Source: Gonapodya prolifera JEL478 (taxonomy: Eukaryota > Monoblepharomycota > Monoblepharidomycetes > Monoblepharidales > Gonapodyaceae). From it: a stretch of 64,000 nucleotides of DNA. The notes below the pieces were generated by a model. That model was given only the letters and a program-made list of their open reading frames with translations, did not search any database and had not been told where the DNA came from. Both the position numbers and the translations under genes were made by a program. Below are positions 46,732 through 61,700 of the stretch, in pieces (the first letter of the stretch is position 1; every line of letters starts with the position of its first letter). The stretch lies in NCBI GenBank assembly GCA_001574975.1, contig KQ965732.1, positions 1,424,046-1,488,045 on the forward strand. The letters run 5' to 3'.

Positions 46732-49700
46732 ATGGCGTCCACGAATTCTCGTGACGTCGCACTCCCCGCTGATCCGAGTGCATACGATTTCCGCATTCAA
46801 TGGCTCAAAGAGCGAGTTGCGAACGGGCTGATGCTGGACATGGCGCAAACACCTTCGCCGGAGAGCAGCGATGGGAGGGCACAGCGGGACTTGTTTGACG
46901 ATTGCATGGAGCGCAATGGACGAAAGAACCTTACGGTATGAGATACTCGATTCAAACTCGGAATCCGCGATAAATTGTGTTGCCTAGTGCTTGATGGATT
47001 TTCTTGAGGATGTATTACCCGCAGCGCACTCTGCGCTTCTTTTTTATGCAGAAGAGGTGGATTTGAACGATCAATGTGAGAGCGGAACGTTTGTGATCCT
47101 GTTACGGTCCAACTCTGACGATTGCCGACACAGTACCTCAAGTTGGCCATTCATCCAATCAGACATCTGAGCAGAGCAGGACGGCGGAATCTTTGCATGT
47201 AATTTCTGCTAAGGAAGTTGATGAAATTGAACCTGGTTATGCTTCGGAATCGCGACGGGAAGACGAGTCCATTAATTCTGCTGTGGATGGAAATGCTGGA
47301 GGAGAGAAAGCGCCTTCTTCTGTTGAGGACTACGCCACGTGTACATCACCCTTAACTCTGTCCAACAATGAAAATCTCGAAGCGGAGCTTCCGCCACTTC
47401 CTGTGGCGAAGGAGAATGAGCAGGACCATTCTACCCGACGACTTATTTTGCACATGTGCATCCAGAAACTACCCGAACGCGTCGCTGAAATCAATTCCAT
47501 TTATTTTTTACGCAATCGATCCGGCCCGATTGAGTGCCCCCGATCAGCAGACGGTGAGTGAAACCCAAGTTTCCTTCTTGCCCCATTATTCTCTTGTTTC
47601 TCATTTGTCGGGATTCGATGCTCTGCGCAAAGAAATGCTCGCAACGATGACCCGCTACCTCGAAACAGGTTATCTCGCCTGTAACGCGTTGCTTATGCTT
47701 GAACGGGTCATGAACGAAATTTATATCCCTCTTCTCTCTGTGCCGGAGGAGCTGTCGTCACCATCATCACGAGATGGCCGGAACGGTGCTTCGTACCCTT
47801 CCACTCAAATGAAGACGTCGGAGATTGCAACAACGGGGATAAATGAAGCCGCAAGAGGAGAATTTATGATGAGTAAGTTATCCTCAACGTGAAGGGACGC
47901 ATTTAATTTTGTTGAAGTTGATATGGACATTGTTGGAAGATCTACAAAAATTTTCGTCGATCATTTCCCAAACTGTGCAGCAAGTGTCCACCCACTCGAA
48001 ACTCTCTGTGCCGCCTTCCTTGTTGGCCATCTTAGGCCCTATATCGGGCCACGGAACGCCCGAGCTTGTGGACCGACTTGCCAAAGATCCTTCCGCAGTG
48101 AAGAGTCTTGAACAAGCTGCGACAGAATGGGCGGAGCAAGTGCTGGGAACGATTGCATTCGAAGGGAAGAAGACCCCCAAGGGCAACGTAAGTGGCAAAT
48201 GAGCTCTCTTTACTGAATAATTCGAACCATGTTTGTTCCGTTGCGCCACAAACCTGCAGGGTCCAATCGCCGAAATAGAATATTGGCGGGATCGCAATGC
48301 CGCACTCTCTGCTCTTCACGAACAGTTAGATCAGCCCCTCGTGCACACAATTCATCAAGTCTTAGCCCATGCGCAATCACCAGTTGCAACGGCTTTGGAC
48401 GGTCAGCTGACCGAGCTTGCTCGACTCTACACCGAAGCGAGGGATAACGTCAAATTTCTTTCAACCCTCGAGCGTCATTTCAAAATAGTTGCACAGGCGC
48501 CGCTTGACACCATTACGGAGTCTTTACCGAGCTTGATGAATGCAGTACGAATGGTTTGGATTATTTCAAGGCATTACAACAGAGATGAAAGCATGGTCCC
48601 ACTCATGCAAAGAATCGCTTGGGAAATCGCGAAGAGGGTTACGAGTCTCGTGGATGCAAAGACGATATTCGATGACCCAGTGAAAGCCAAAACGAAAATT
48701 ACGTCTGCGAGAACGTTACTCGAAGCATGGAGTTCCGTGAGTAACTTTTACAGAGTTCAATTCAAACGAGTTCGCTTCCCATTCGTGCTTTTCAGACATA
48801 CTTCCAAGTTCGCGAACGCATTGAGCAGTCTGGTCGTGATCAACGCTGGGAATTTGATCGCCGGAAGCTTTTTGAGCAGACAAATTATATGGCTCTGCGT
48901 TGCGCCGATCTTGGCCAAATCTGTGAAGTCATGGAACAATTCTACAACATTTTCGGCCCACAATTGAAGGCGGTAACAGGAGATTCACAGGCTATAGATG
49001 AGGTCATAAAGAGGGTGGATGCGTTGGTACAGCCATTTGTGACCGTTGGTTTTGACATTTTCAACAAAAAGTGTGTGATTGCTGCTTTGAGGACAGCATC
49101 TCTTGCTAATGTATCGACATTCCCAAAGGTACAACTCCCAATGGCACACTTTGATGACCAAGTTCCGTGAACAGGTGCTCCAAATCGAGGACATGGCGAA
49201 GCAGTTCATCGATGCTAGCTTTAAAAAGCTACGTTCTGCGGAAGGAGCGTTCGATCTTCTGCAGAACATAAAGAATATCAGGAGCCGTGATTCAATCAAC
49301 AACCAGATGATGAGCAAGTTCAGTGACATACTTGCGCAGTACTCCAAAGAAGTTGACGTCATAAGTGATATTTTTGCAAAGCATAAGTGATTTTCTCAGT
49401 GAGGTTGCCGTTGTTAATGTGCGATTCACTGACAATTGATGCATCAGAGATCAACCTCCGATTGCTAAAAACCAACCTCAAGTAGCTGGCGCCATAGGGT
49501 GGTCACGAAGTCTTTTCCACCGAATAAAGCAAACGATCAAACGGTTCCAATCACTCGAAGGCAAGTGATTTGAGCGAAACTTACTCGTTTTCAACCGCTA
49601 TAAACTCTGAGGCAAACAGAAATGCTCCAAAGTGATCAAGGCAGGGCAGTCACAAAACAATATCTCTTGGTTGCAAAATCTATGAGGGACTACGAGCAAG

Positions 49701-52700
49701 GGGTAAGACAGATTTACTGAAAAAGACTCCCATATCCAACAATCGATAAACTCTCTTGTTAGCTTTACCAAAAGTGGTGCCAGACAGTGGAAAATACTGC
49801 TGCGCAGTACCTTAAATGTCATATTCTAACCAAGCTGGATGGAAGTCTTGGATCAGCTCTTGCATCATCACAACAACCTGGCGGCATGGTGACTCCACTC
49901 AGTAATGCCACCTTTAACGCAAATTCTGGAGGGGTTGCAGCAAGGGTAGAAGATGTCACGGTAATTGAAAACATTGTCGTCAACTTCAGGCATGAACTTT
50001 TGGTCACGATGAGGGAGACAAAGTATCTCGACAAACTTGGGTTTGCTGTCCCTGAGGCAGCCTTAAACATAGTTCTGCAGGTATGATCAAACGCTTTCAG
50101 GAAAAATGAAAATGTACAGTCAAACTTTTTTCCCTCAGGAGGAAAAGTACTACATGTACATAGAACAGCTAAATGCAATGGTCAACTTACATCGACAGCA
50201 AGTCGAACCACTGGACATAGCCGAGCGGAAACTGTTAGGACTTCACATTATGGAGCTTCGACGTGTTATCAGACCAGGATTAACGCGTCTCAATTGGAAC
50301 AGCTTGGGCATCTCAGATTACATCCAAAAGTGTATCACTGTGCGTTATTGAACTGCTGTCTTAACTTCAAGGATGTGATGTGATGCACATCCTTCCCTTT
50401 AGGAAATAAACAAGTTTGCATCAATAGTGAACTCAATCAGGAAGAACTCAGCAAACATCGCGCATATTGTGGAGCAGATTGCACGAGCACAATTAGTGAA
50501 AGAGCCCCCAGCGGGGCAGGAGCTCATGGACGCCCATGTCAGTACAGCCTTCAGTCCTGAAAATGACCACACCAAAACATCTTTTTGATATTCTAGGAAT
50601 TCTTCGAATACTGCAACAAACATCGAAACAATATGGTGGAAATCCTGGTCCAAAAGTATGCTGGAATATCACCATTGCTAATAAAAATTGAGAGTCTCGT
50701 TGCTGGTTCAAACACAGGTCGCAGTCAACAATTAAAGGAATACTATAGTTTTTGGGAAAGAGCTATTTTTAATGCATTGAATCAGGTATGATGTGCATGT
50801 CGTTCCTTGCCCCAACATCACCTAAAAATGCTCGAATTAGATGGTCATTAGCAATATGCTTGTTCTTGAGAGCATGCTGCACAGTCAAATCTCTAAAAAG
50901 AGATCAAAGTGGCGAGAGCAAGCAGCCCATGCACATCGACTGACAGCATTACTTAAGATTGGATCACGTGGAATGCCTTTGTTTCGAGTTCAGGCTTCAC
51001 TTTCTGCACCAGAAATTGTGATTAATCCCCTTGGGGGAGAACTTTTCAAGTTGATGAATAAACTTGTTCGTGGCTTAGTGGATTCGACAAAGCAGTTTCA
51101 TAGGTGGCAGAATGGCTCTTGTGTTTTGGCCACTCCTCAGAGGAACAGTGATGAGAATGAAGCATTCGTATTCAGCTTTCATTCTGATGTTGTAAACAAC
51201 CTTGCTGTAGTCCAAGGACTGCTTGGTCTCAATCAAGTAATAATTAAGACCTTTAGCAATCTGACTAAGTATTTGGATACGTGGCGAAAGTACCGACCAC
51301 TTTGGAAAGTGGATAAAGTAAGGATTCACTTATTGCTGTGTTACATAAATTTTATTAATACTCCACAGGTTGTGACCTTAGAGAAGTTTTCCCAAAAAAA
51401 GCCAAGTGTTGTTGCCTTTGATGAAAAGTTGACATTTTACTCAAAACTGGCAAAAGATGTGGAGAATCAGCAGACTACTGTTGATATTGAATTTATAAGA
51501 GTAGTATCAACACCACTTCAACAAGCCATCCATCAGGAGGCACAAGGTTGGATTGCTTCCATTGGTGAGGATAGTGGTCAAGATACTTAAGCTAATTTAA
51601 TTTAAACCCATGGTTGATTTTGTTTATCTCCAAGGAAAACATCTGAATTCATCTGCCAAAGAGGGTCTTGACTTGGTTTGTAGCAGAATAAAAAAGTACC
51701 ATGAAGACTTAAAACTTGTTCCTGCAACTCTCTCTGACCTTACATTTATTCTCAATGTCATGTCTGAAATGCATCAATCTTCTGAAGACATTGAAATGCA
51801 ATGTTCTATTGTTACAGAAGCATACAGGACCTTGACAATGTATGGAATTCCTGTGGAGAGTGCTGAGATCAGTCTTGCAAACGATTTGTCTTCTAAGTGG
51901 ACTGAGATGTTGTTAACTGCTCAAAAAGTGGATGAGAGTCTTGTTGTTGTCAAAAAGAACTTCACAGCTGAGACTAATGCCCAAGTTCAAAATTTTAAGC
52001 AAGAATTAAAACAATTCAGAGACCGCTTTGTGCTGCATGGGCCTGGTGTTGAAGCAGAAGACTTGGAGTGCGGGCTTGGCAAGCTTTCAGATGCCAAAAA
52101 AGAACTGACCAATTTTCTGTCTAAAAGAGATAGCCTGGTCTCTGCACAAAGACTCTTCAATCTTGATATAGTAACATACCCAGAGCTGTATGAAGTTGAG
52201 TCAGAGATGAAGGCACTTCAAGAGATATATGACCTTTATGTTGAAGTACGGAATAGCATCCAGCAATGGTCTGCAACATTGTGGGTCAATCTAGATATCT
52301 CTGTGCTCACAAAGGGAATGGAAACACTCTCACATCATTTGCGCAAAATGTCAAAGGAATTGAAACAACTCCCCCCATATAATGCGGTAGCTGAAAAGAT
52401 TATTTCGTTCAATGATTCAATTCCACTTTACAGTGATCTCAAGAATGAAGCACTTCGGGAGCGACATTGGAAACGTCTGATGGAGCTCACAGAAAGGACA
52501 TTTGATATGAATCCAGACCATTTTACATTGGAGAAGCTATTTGCAATGAATCTTCACCAATTCAAAGACCAGGTTGGGGAAGTTGTCAATGGTGCTATGA
52601 AAGAGTTGAGCATAGAAAATGGTCTGCGTGATATTGAATCAAACTGGAAAAACATGAAGTTTCTAGTTGTTCGGTACATGAAAGGCACTGAAGAAAGAGG

Positions 52701-55700
52701 TTACATTCTAGGCTCAATTGAGGATATTACAGCAGCACTTGATGATGGTGCTATGAATTTGCAAAGTATGGGTGCGTCCAAATTTGTCAGTGCTTTTGTG
52801 CAGCAAGTACAACATTGGGAGAAGGTTTTATCACATATTGGTGAAGTGACTGAAGTCTGGATGGTTGTGCAACGGAAGTGGATGTATCTTGAGAGTATTT
52901 TTATTGGGAGTGGTGATATACGGCAGCAGCTTCCTGAGGAAGCAAGCAAGTTTGACCAAATTGATAAGACCTTTAAGAAACTTATGAATGAGACTGCTAA
53001 ACATAATGTTGTCATGGAAGCATGTGAGGCCCCAGGGCGCTTAGAGTTGCTCCAAGCATTAAGTGAACAGCTTGAGAGTTGCCAAAAGAGCCTAAGTGAT
53101 TATCTTGGAAATAAGAGAAATTCCTTTCCTCGATTCTTTTTTATATCTGATGAAGAGCTTCTGAGCATTCTTGGAGCTTCTGATACCAATGGAGTTCAAG
53201 AGCATATAATCAAAATGTTTGATAATGTTGTGAAGCTTAACTTTGGGAGTGGAAAATTGGAAAAGTATGTAACAGGCATGGCATCAAGTGAGGGAGAGGT
53301 CCTTGAGTTTCGAAAGCCAACAGCTCTTGAAGGCAGAGTAGAAGAGTGGATGTCAGCAGTTGAGGGGGAGATGAAGCACACAAATAGAGTAATACACAAA
53401 GAAGCAATTTTTAATTATGCATCGATGCCACGTGGACAGTGGATGCACTCATACCAAGGCATGGTTACATTAGCTGGGAGCCAGGTTTGGTGGACATGGG
53501 AGGTTGAGGATGTCTTCCACAAAATTAAAGATGGCAATAAGCTTGCAATGAAGAACTATAGTCGAGCTCTTGCTGCTCAACTTGAGCAACTAGTTGTTGA
53601 AGTTCGAATGGACTTGAGCTCAAATGACAGAAAGAAAATTAACTCGCAAATCATAATAGATGTCCATGCTCGGGATATTGTAGATAGGTTTGTGCGTGAA
53701 AGCATAATGGATGAAAATGATTTTGAATGGGAAAGCCAACTACGATTTTATTGGGACAAATACTCAGATAATCTTACTGTTCAGCAATGCAATGGTGTTT
53801 TTGATTATGGATATGAGTATATGGGCCTCAATGGGCGTCTAGTTATAACTCCATTGACAGACCGGTGCTATCTGACTTTAACCCAAGCTCTCTCCATGAA
53901 GCTTGGTGGTGCACCAGCAGGGCCAGCTGGGACAGGAAAAACTGAAACTGTGAAAGATCTTGCCAAGGCAATGGGACTTCTATGTATGGTTACAAATTGT
54001 GGAGATGGTATGGACTATCAAAGCATGGGAAAAATTTTTGCGGGACTTGTGCAAACTGGTGCATGGGGTTGCTTTGACGAGTTTAACAGAATCGAACTCT
54101 CTGTTCTATCAGTTATAAGTGCACAAATTAAGACAATACAGAATGCTATGGTTATGGGGCTAAAACGATTTCAATTTGAGGGCAATGAAATAACACTGGA
54201 CAAAAAGTCAGGAATTTTTATCACTATGAATCCTGGTTATGCTGGCAGAACAGAGTTGCCAGACAATTTGAAGGCTCTATTTAGACCTGTTGTCATGGCT
54301 GTAAGTCAAGTCCTGTGACACTTGGTTCAGTCTTAACATTTATCTTTTTTTAAGGTTCCTGATCTTGAAATGATATGTGAGATCATGCTATTTTCAGAAG
54401 GATTCACTCTTGCCAGACAACTTGCAAAGAAGATGGTGGTGCTCTACAAGCTAGCCAAAGGTCAACTCTCAAGACAACATCACTATGACTTTGGACTACG
54501 AGCATTGAAGTCTGTGCTGGTAATGGCAGGAAGCTTAAAAAGAGGGTCTCCAGAACTGTCAGAAGATGTTGTTTTGATGAGAGCCCTCAGAGATATGAAT
54601 CTTCCAAAATTTGTTTTTGAAGATGTGCCACTGTTCCTTGGTCTCATAAATGACTTATTTCCAGGGTTAGATTGTCCCCGTGTTCGTTATCCCAACTTCA
54701 ATGACGCAGTTGAAGATGTGATGAAAGAAAATGAATACATCATTGTGCCTGAGCAGGTCGATAAAGTTGTCCAGCTATATGAAACAATGCTTACTCGACA
54801 CACAACAATGGTGGTTGGACCTTCAGGAGGGGGTAAAACTGTTGTCATTGAAACTCTTGCAAAAGCTCAAACAAAGCTAGGTTTGCAAACCAAACTTTCA
54901 ATTTTAAATCCCAAGGCAGTCACTGTGAATGAGCTCTATGGGGTTCTAGATCCCATTACAAGAGATTGGACTGATGGGCTTCTTTCAAACATATTCCGTG
55001 AAGTCAATAGACCTACTGACAGAAAAGAAAAAAAGTACATTGTGTTTGATGGTGACGTGGATGCTGTTTGGGTAGAAAACATGAACTCTGTCATGGATGA
55101 TAACAAATTGCTCACATTGACAAATGGGGAGAGAATACGACTTCAAAAACACGTGTCCTTGTTATTTGAGGTTGGAGATCTGCAATATGCCTCACCTGCC
55201 ACTGTCAGTAGATGTGGGATGGTGTATGTTGATCCTAAGAACCTTGGTTATCTCCCATACTTCCAAAAATGGGTGAACACCCGACCTAAAGGCGAATCTG
55301 AAGTACTGTTAAAATTATTTACCAAATTTCTTGATCCATTGATTGCTTTTATACTGGAAGGTGCATTTGAAGGCTTTCTGGGAGAGCCACTACGGAGTGT
55401 TATTCCTGTGACACCGCTTTCCATTGTGAAACAGTTATGTACACTTGTAGAATTGCAGCTTAATGCTATCAAGCCACAGTCACCAGAAAGTACAATAGAG
55501 GCAGTATTCATTCAGAGCTTAATATGGTCAGCAGGTGCTGCACTTTTGGATGTAGACAGAACTAAGTTCAGCGACACTTTAAAAAAGCTTTGTGAACTCC
55601 CACAAGTTCACACAGCAGCAGTTGCAGCTGTAGGACAACTCCCAGGCAACGACAAAAATTTGTTTGACTATTATTTTGATGCTACAGCTCTGGTCTGGAA

Positions 55701-58700
55701 TCACTGGTCTCACTATGTTCCAACCTACATCCACAAACCAAACACTCCATTTCATGAGATTTTGATACCAACAACTGATACTATTCGTCACACATGGTTG
55801 TTGGAAAAGTTGACAGCTGCAAAACAACCTGTGCTTTTCATTGGTGATGTGGGCACATCAAAATCTGTCACTGTTCAAAATTATCTGCGGCATTTACCAC
55901 CTGAAGCAAACCTACTTCTTCCAATCAATTTTTCAAGTCGAACCAGCTCATTAGACATTCAAAGAAATCTTGAAGTTCATGTTGAGAAAAGAACAAAAGA
56001 CACTTATGGTCCAGCAGCAGGGAAACAACTAATTGTGTTTGTTGATGATCTTAATATGCCTACAAAGGACAAATATGGGACCATGCAGCCAATAGCACTA
56101 CTGAAGCTTCTAATTGAACGTGGGGGTCTATATGATCGCAACAAAGAGTTGAATTGGAAGTACCTGAAAGATCTTCAGTTCATGGGTGCAATGGGTACTC
56201 CTGGTGGTGGTAGAAATGACATTGATCCTCGGTTTGCATCTTTGTTTGCAGTGTTCAACATTGCATTTCCCAAAGAATCTGCACTTCAGAAAATTTACTG
56301 TACTATCCTGGAAGGGAGGCTGCTTTGTTTCCCTCTAGAAGTAAAGGAGACCACAAACAAGTTAACTGAAATGACACTCAAACTTTATGGAGATATAGTT
56401 AGCCATTTACTACCAACGCCCTCTAAATTCCACTATATTTTCAATCTTCGTGACATAAGCAGGGTTTATGAGGGATTATGCCTTGCAACCCCTGATCACT
56501 TCAGCACCGCAAGGGATTTTGTACGGCTCTGGCGAAATGAATGTTTTAGGGTCTTCTATGACCGTTTAACAAATGATACTGATAGAGAATACGTCAGTCG
56601 CTCTCTGAACAAGTTAATTCTGGATAACTTTGAAGCACATGAAGAGTATATTACAAAGTCACCATCACTGTTTGGAGACTTTCGGAACACATTACATGAG
56701 GAACATCCACGTCTATATGAAGACCTGCTTGATTTCCAAGCTGTTCGCTCAATTGTGCATGAAATCCTTGAGGAGTATAATATGAAGCAAACTGCAATGA
56801 ATCTTGTACTATTTGATGATGCTTTGGAGCATTTAACAAGGTTGCACAGAATAATAAGGCTGAAAAGGGGACATGCACTTGTGGTTGGAGTTGGTGGAAG
56901 TGGAAAGCAGTCACTAACAAAACTGGCAGCATTTGCTGCAGGGTACTCTGTTTTTGAGATCACTCTGACAAGAGGTTATGGTGAAGTAGAGTTCAGGGAA
57001 AATTTGAAGGCACTCTACAATCAGCTTGGCCAAGGATTAAAATTAGTCTTCCTTTTCACAGATGCACATATTGTGCAAGAAGGATTTCTTGAGCTCATAA
57101 ATAATATGCTCACATCAGGAATGGTCCCAACACTGTATGAGGATGAAGAAAAAGAGTCTGTGCTTGCAATGCTACAAGAAGAGGTCACTCGTGCTGGCAT
57201 TGTCCAGAGCAAGGAGAATATTTGGCATTATTTTGTCAATAAGTGCGCAGACAACCTGCATATTGTGCTGGCCATGTCACCCCAGGTAAGCCTTCCACAG
57301 TTTGTGTGGTTTGTCTTTGATTTTTTTTTGAGTGCTTCTTTGACTATCCAGGGTGACAGACTGAGAGAGAGATGTCGAAGCTTTCCTGGAATGGTGAACA
57401 ACACAATGATTGATTGGTTCCCCCCTTGGCCAGAACAAGCTCTTTTATCAGTTGCAGATGCATTTCTTCCTGAGGGTGAAATTCCAAATGACAGTCGCTC
57501 AACAATTGTCACACATATGGTGAAAGTTCATCTCTCTGTTGGAGAAGCATCTGTGCAATTTCTACAGAGATACAGGAGACACAATTTTGTCACACCAAAG
57601 AACTACCTTGATTACATCAGCACATACAATTCCCTGCTGAAATCACAACGAGATCTCAATGGAAAACTCTGTACTCGTTTGGAATCAGGGCTCAGCAAAC
57701 TTGAGGAGGCATCAAGCCAGTTGGATGTATTAAATAAACAATTAGCAGAGCAAAATATTGCAGTTAAAAACAAAACTGAAGCATGCAATAAGCTGTTGGA
57801 AGTAATCACAACAAATACCAAAGAGGCAGAAGAGAAAAAAGACATGGCAGAGAAAAAAGGAAGAGAGCTTGAGGTTCAGAATGCTCAAATTGCAAAGGAT
57901 AAAGATGAAGCTGAGAGTGCACTTGCTGAAGCGCTCCCTGCCTTGGAAGAGGCCCGGCTAGCACTTGCAAATTTATCTGCTTCTGAGATTACTGAGATCA
58001 GATCTTTTGCAAAACCTCCAAAAGAAGTTCAGAAAGTATTGGAATGCATATGTGTGATTAAAGGCATTAAAGATACCTCATGGAAATCAGCCAAGGCAAT
58101 GATGTCAGCAATTGATTTCAAAGCCTCCTTGCAGTCTCTCGATGTTGACAACATATCTGCAAATCAGATAAAAACAATAAGAAGTATTCTCAAAGAGATG
58201 GATGTAACACTGGAGAGGATGATAGAGATATCAGTTGCGGGTGCAGGTTTATTGAAATTTGTTCTTGCAGTTGTTGGATATTGCAATGTTGCTAAGACCA
58301 TTCAACCTAAGAGACAAGCAGTGGCAGAACTTGAGCGAAAGTATCAAGAAAGCAAGAGAGAATTTGACAAGATAACACGTGAATTGGCTCACCTAAGTGA
58401 GCAGCTGTCAAATCTGCAGAACCAATTTCACCAGGCAAAATCTGAGCAATTGGAGCTCAAAAACATGGCTGAAGTTATGGAACGTCGACTCTTGGCTGCG
58501 GACCAGCTCATATCTGGTCTTGGATCAGAACGTGGACGTTGGTCAGATGACCTACTGAAGTTAAAGGCCCAAAGAAGTCGCCTCTTGGGTGACTGTTTGC
58601 TTGTTGCTGGGTTCATGTCATACACTGGTGCTTTTAATTGGGAGTTTCGAAATGAACTCATTTACCAGAAGTGGTTTACTGACCTGAAGGATAAATTAGA

Positions 58701-61700
58701 TATCAGTGACAATTTTAAAGTTGAAAAAGTTGTTGCGTCAGATGTGGAGCTGAGCAAATGGGCCTCAGATGGCCTTCCACTTGATGAGCTTTCTGTGCAA
58801 AATGGTATCCTTACAACAAAAGGAAATCGTTTCCCTCTTTGTATAGATCCACAGCAACAGGCAGTAAACTGGATCAAGAAGAGAGAGGCAAAGGACAATC
58901 TGAAAATATCCACATTTAATGACCCTGACTTCCTCAAACATCTTGAAATGGCAATTACATATGGATTTCCATTCCTTTTTGAGGATGTTGATGAATACAT
59001 TGACCCAGTTATTGACAATGTCATTGAAAGAAACATAAAAGTTGCTGGCAGTAGAAAATTTGTTGTTCTTGGAGATAAAGAAGTGGACTATGACACAAAC
59101 TTCCGCTTGTATTTAACATCAAAGCTGTCCAATCCCATTTACACACCTAAAGTATTTGGAAGTGCAATGGTGATAAATTATAGTGTGACATTTAAAGGCC
59201 TCAGTGATCAACTACTTAACGTTGTTGTCAGACATGAGCGCAAAGAGCTTGAAGAACAAAGGGAGAGATTGGTGATCGAAATGAGTGAAAATAAAAAGCT
59301 TTTGAAGGAATTGGAAGATACTCTCTTACGTGAACTTGCATCTTCAACTGGTATGATGTTGGATAATGTGGACCTTATTAAAACTCTGGAGGAGACCAAG
59401 TTGAAGGCAAATGAAATCTCTCAGAAACTTGCACTTGCTAATCAAACTGCTGCCGAAGTGGAGGCATCTCGAGATGGTTATAGACTTGCTGCCAAAGTTG
59501 GTGCAGTCCTATTCTTTGTCATTTCTGAGCTCTCCACAGTCAATCCAATGTATGAATACTCTCTCCGAGCCTTTCTTGATGTGTTCAACCAGTCCTTGCA
59601 CAAAAGCAAATCAGATCCAATCCTGTCCCGAAGACTTTCAAATATAGTAGAAACACTGAAATATGCCATCTACAATTATGCATGTACTGGGTTGTTTGAG
59701 AGACATAAGCTAATGTTTTCACTCCAAATGACGTTTAAGCTTATGGAAGCGGATGGAAATGTGGATTCAAGTGAATTAAGTTTCTTCCTTAAAGGAGACA
59801 TATCATTAGAACAACCAGCAAAGCAAAAGCCTCATTATTGGCTGAGTGATCAAGGGTGGAAAGATTTGTTGATGTTATGCAGCCTTAGCTCAACCTTCTC
59901 AACAGTTGTAGAACATGTATCAGCACATGGTTCTGAGTGGGAACAATGGGCAAACTCCCCAATGCCAGAGGTTTCAGCCATCCCAGGAGGGTTCAATGAA
60001 CACCTGACAAATTTTCAGCAGCTCTGTTTGCTAAGGTGTTTTAGAATTGATAGGGTGTACAATGCTGTGACAAATTTTGTTATCAAGCAGATGGGGGAAA
60101 AATATGTTACACCACCTGTCATCAACTATCAGAACATTTTTGAGCAATCCACTCCATTTTCACCAGTTGTTTTTGTACTGAGCCCAGGAGCAGATCCACA
60201 GGGGGAGCTTCAAAAGCTTGCAGAGTCACTTGGCTTTGGGGGAAGTCGCCTGAAGTTCCTTTCACTGGGACAAGGTCAAGCACCAATTGCATTGCAGTTG
60301 TTGGAAACAGCTGTAGCAAGGGGACAGTGGCTTATGTTACAGAACTGCCACTTGTTGGTTGGATGGCTGAAGACCCTTGAGAAGGTGCTTGAAAAAATTG
60401 AAAAGCCCCATCCTGATTTCCGCCTTTGGTTGACCACGGAACCTACACCACAATTTCCAATTGGTATTCTACAAAAGTCTCTTAAAGTAGTTACTGAACC
60501 ACCAAACAGTCTGAAACTCAACATACGATCTACTTTGGTCAAGCTGACAGATGATATTTTGTCAAGCTGCTCTCACTCAAGATTCAAGCCCTTGGTGTAT
60601 GTTCTTGCATTTTTTCATGCAGTGGTGCAAGAAAGGGGCAAGTATGGCAAGGTTGGGTGGAATGTAAAGTACAACTTTAATGAATCTGACTTCCGAGTAT
60701 CTACAACAATCCTGCAAACATATTTAGACAAAGCAGCTGATGGTGACAAATCAAAGCTCCCATGGACAACACTGCGTTACCTTATTGGAGAGACAATTTA
60801 TGGTGGAAGGGTCACTGATGATTATGACAGGAGAATTGTCAAGACTTACCTTGAAGAATACATGGGAGATTTTCTATTTGATGTGCATCAAAAGTTCTCA
60901 TTTTTTAAGAACCAACACGTTGACTATGCAGTCCCACTTCAAGGATTACGTGAAGACTATCTCAATTTCATTGAGTTGCTGCCACTCAACAACTCACCAG
61001 ATGTGTTTGGCCTTCATCCAGTTGCTGAAATTGGTTACATGACCAATTCAGTAAAAGAAATGTGGGCTCAGTTGCTTAGTTTGCAGCCAAGATCCACTGA
61101 AGGTTCTGGGGGATTCAGTCGGGAGAATTTTATAGGAGGTATTGCTTCGGATATTCAAGGAAAGCTTCCATCAACATTTGACATAGCAAGAATTCATAAA
61201 ACCATTGGTAATCCAACACCCACACAAGTGGTACTGCTCCAAGAATTGGAGCGATGGAACACACTAGTAGAAAAGATGTCATCTTCCTTGCGCGATTTGA
61301 GAAAGGCACTCAAGGGTGAAATTGGAATGAGTCAACAACTTGATGAACTTGCAAATAATGTATATAATGGGGCTCTTCCCCAGATGTGGAAAGGCTTAGC
61401 ACCACAGACAGAAAAGGGACTTGGAAGCTGGATGAGACATTTTGAGCAAAGATACCAACAATATTCACATTGGATAAAAAATGGAGAGCCACATGTAATG
61501 TGGCTTTCTGGTTTACATATCCCAGAATCATATCTTACAGCACTTGTCCAAATGACATGCCGTAAGAATGGTTGGCCTCTTGACCGATCAACACTGTACA
61601 CTGTTGTCACAGGATTCAATGATGCCTCACAAGTCACAGAGCGTCCCACTAATGGCTGCTATGTGATGGGACTGTTCCTTGAAGGTGCCGGTTGGAGAAC

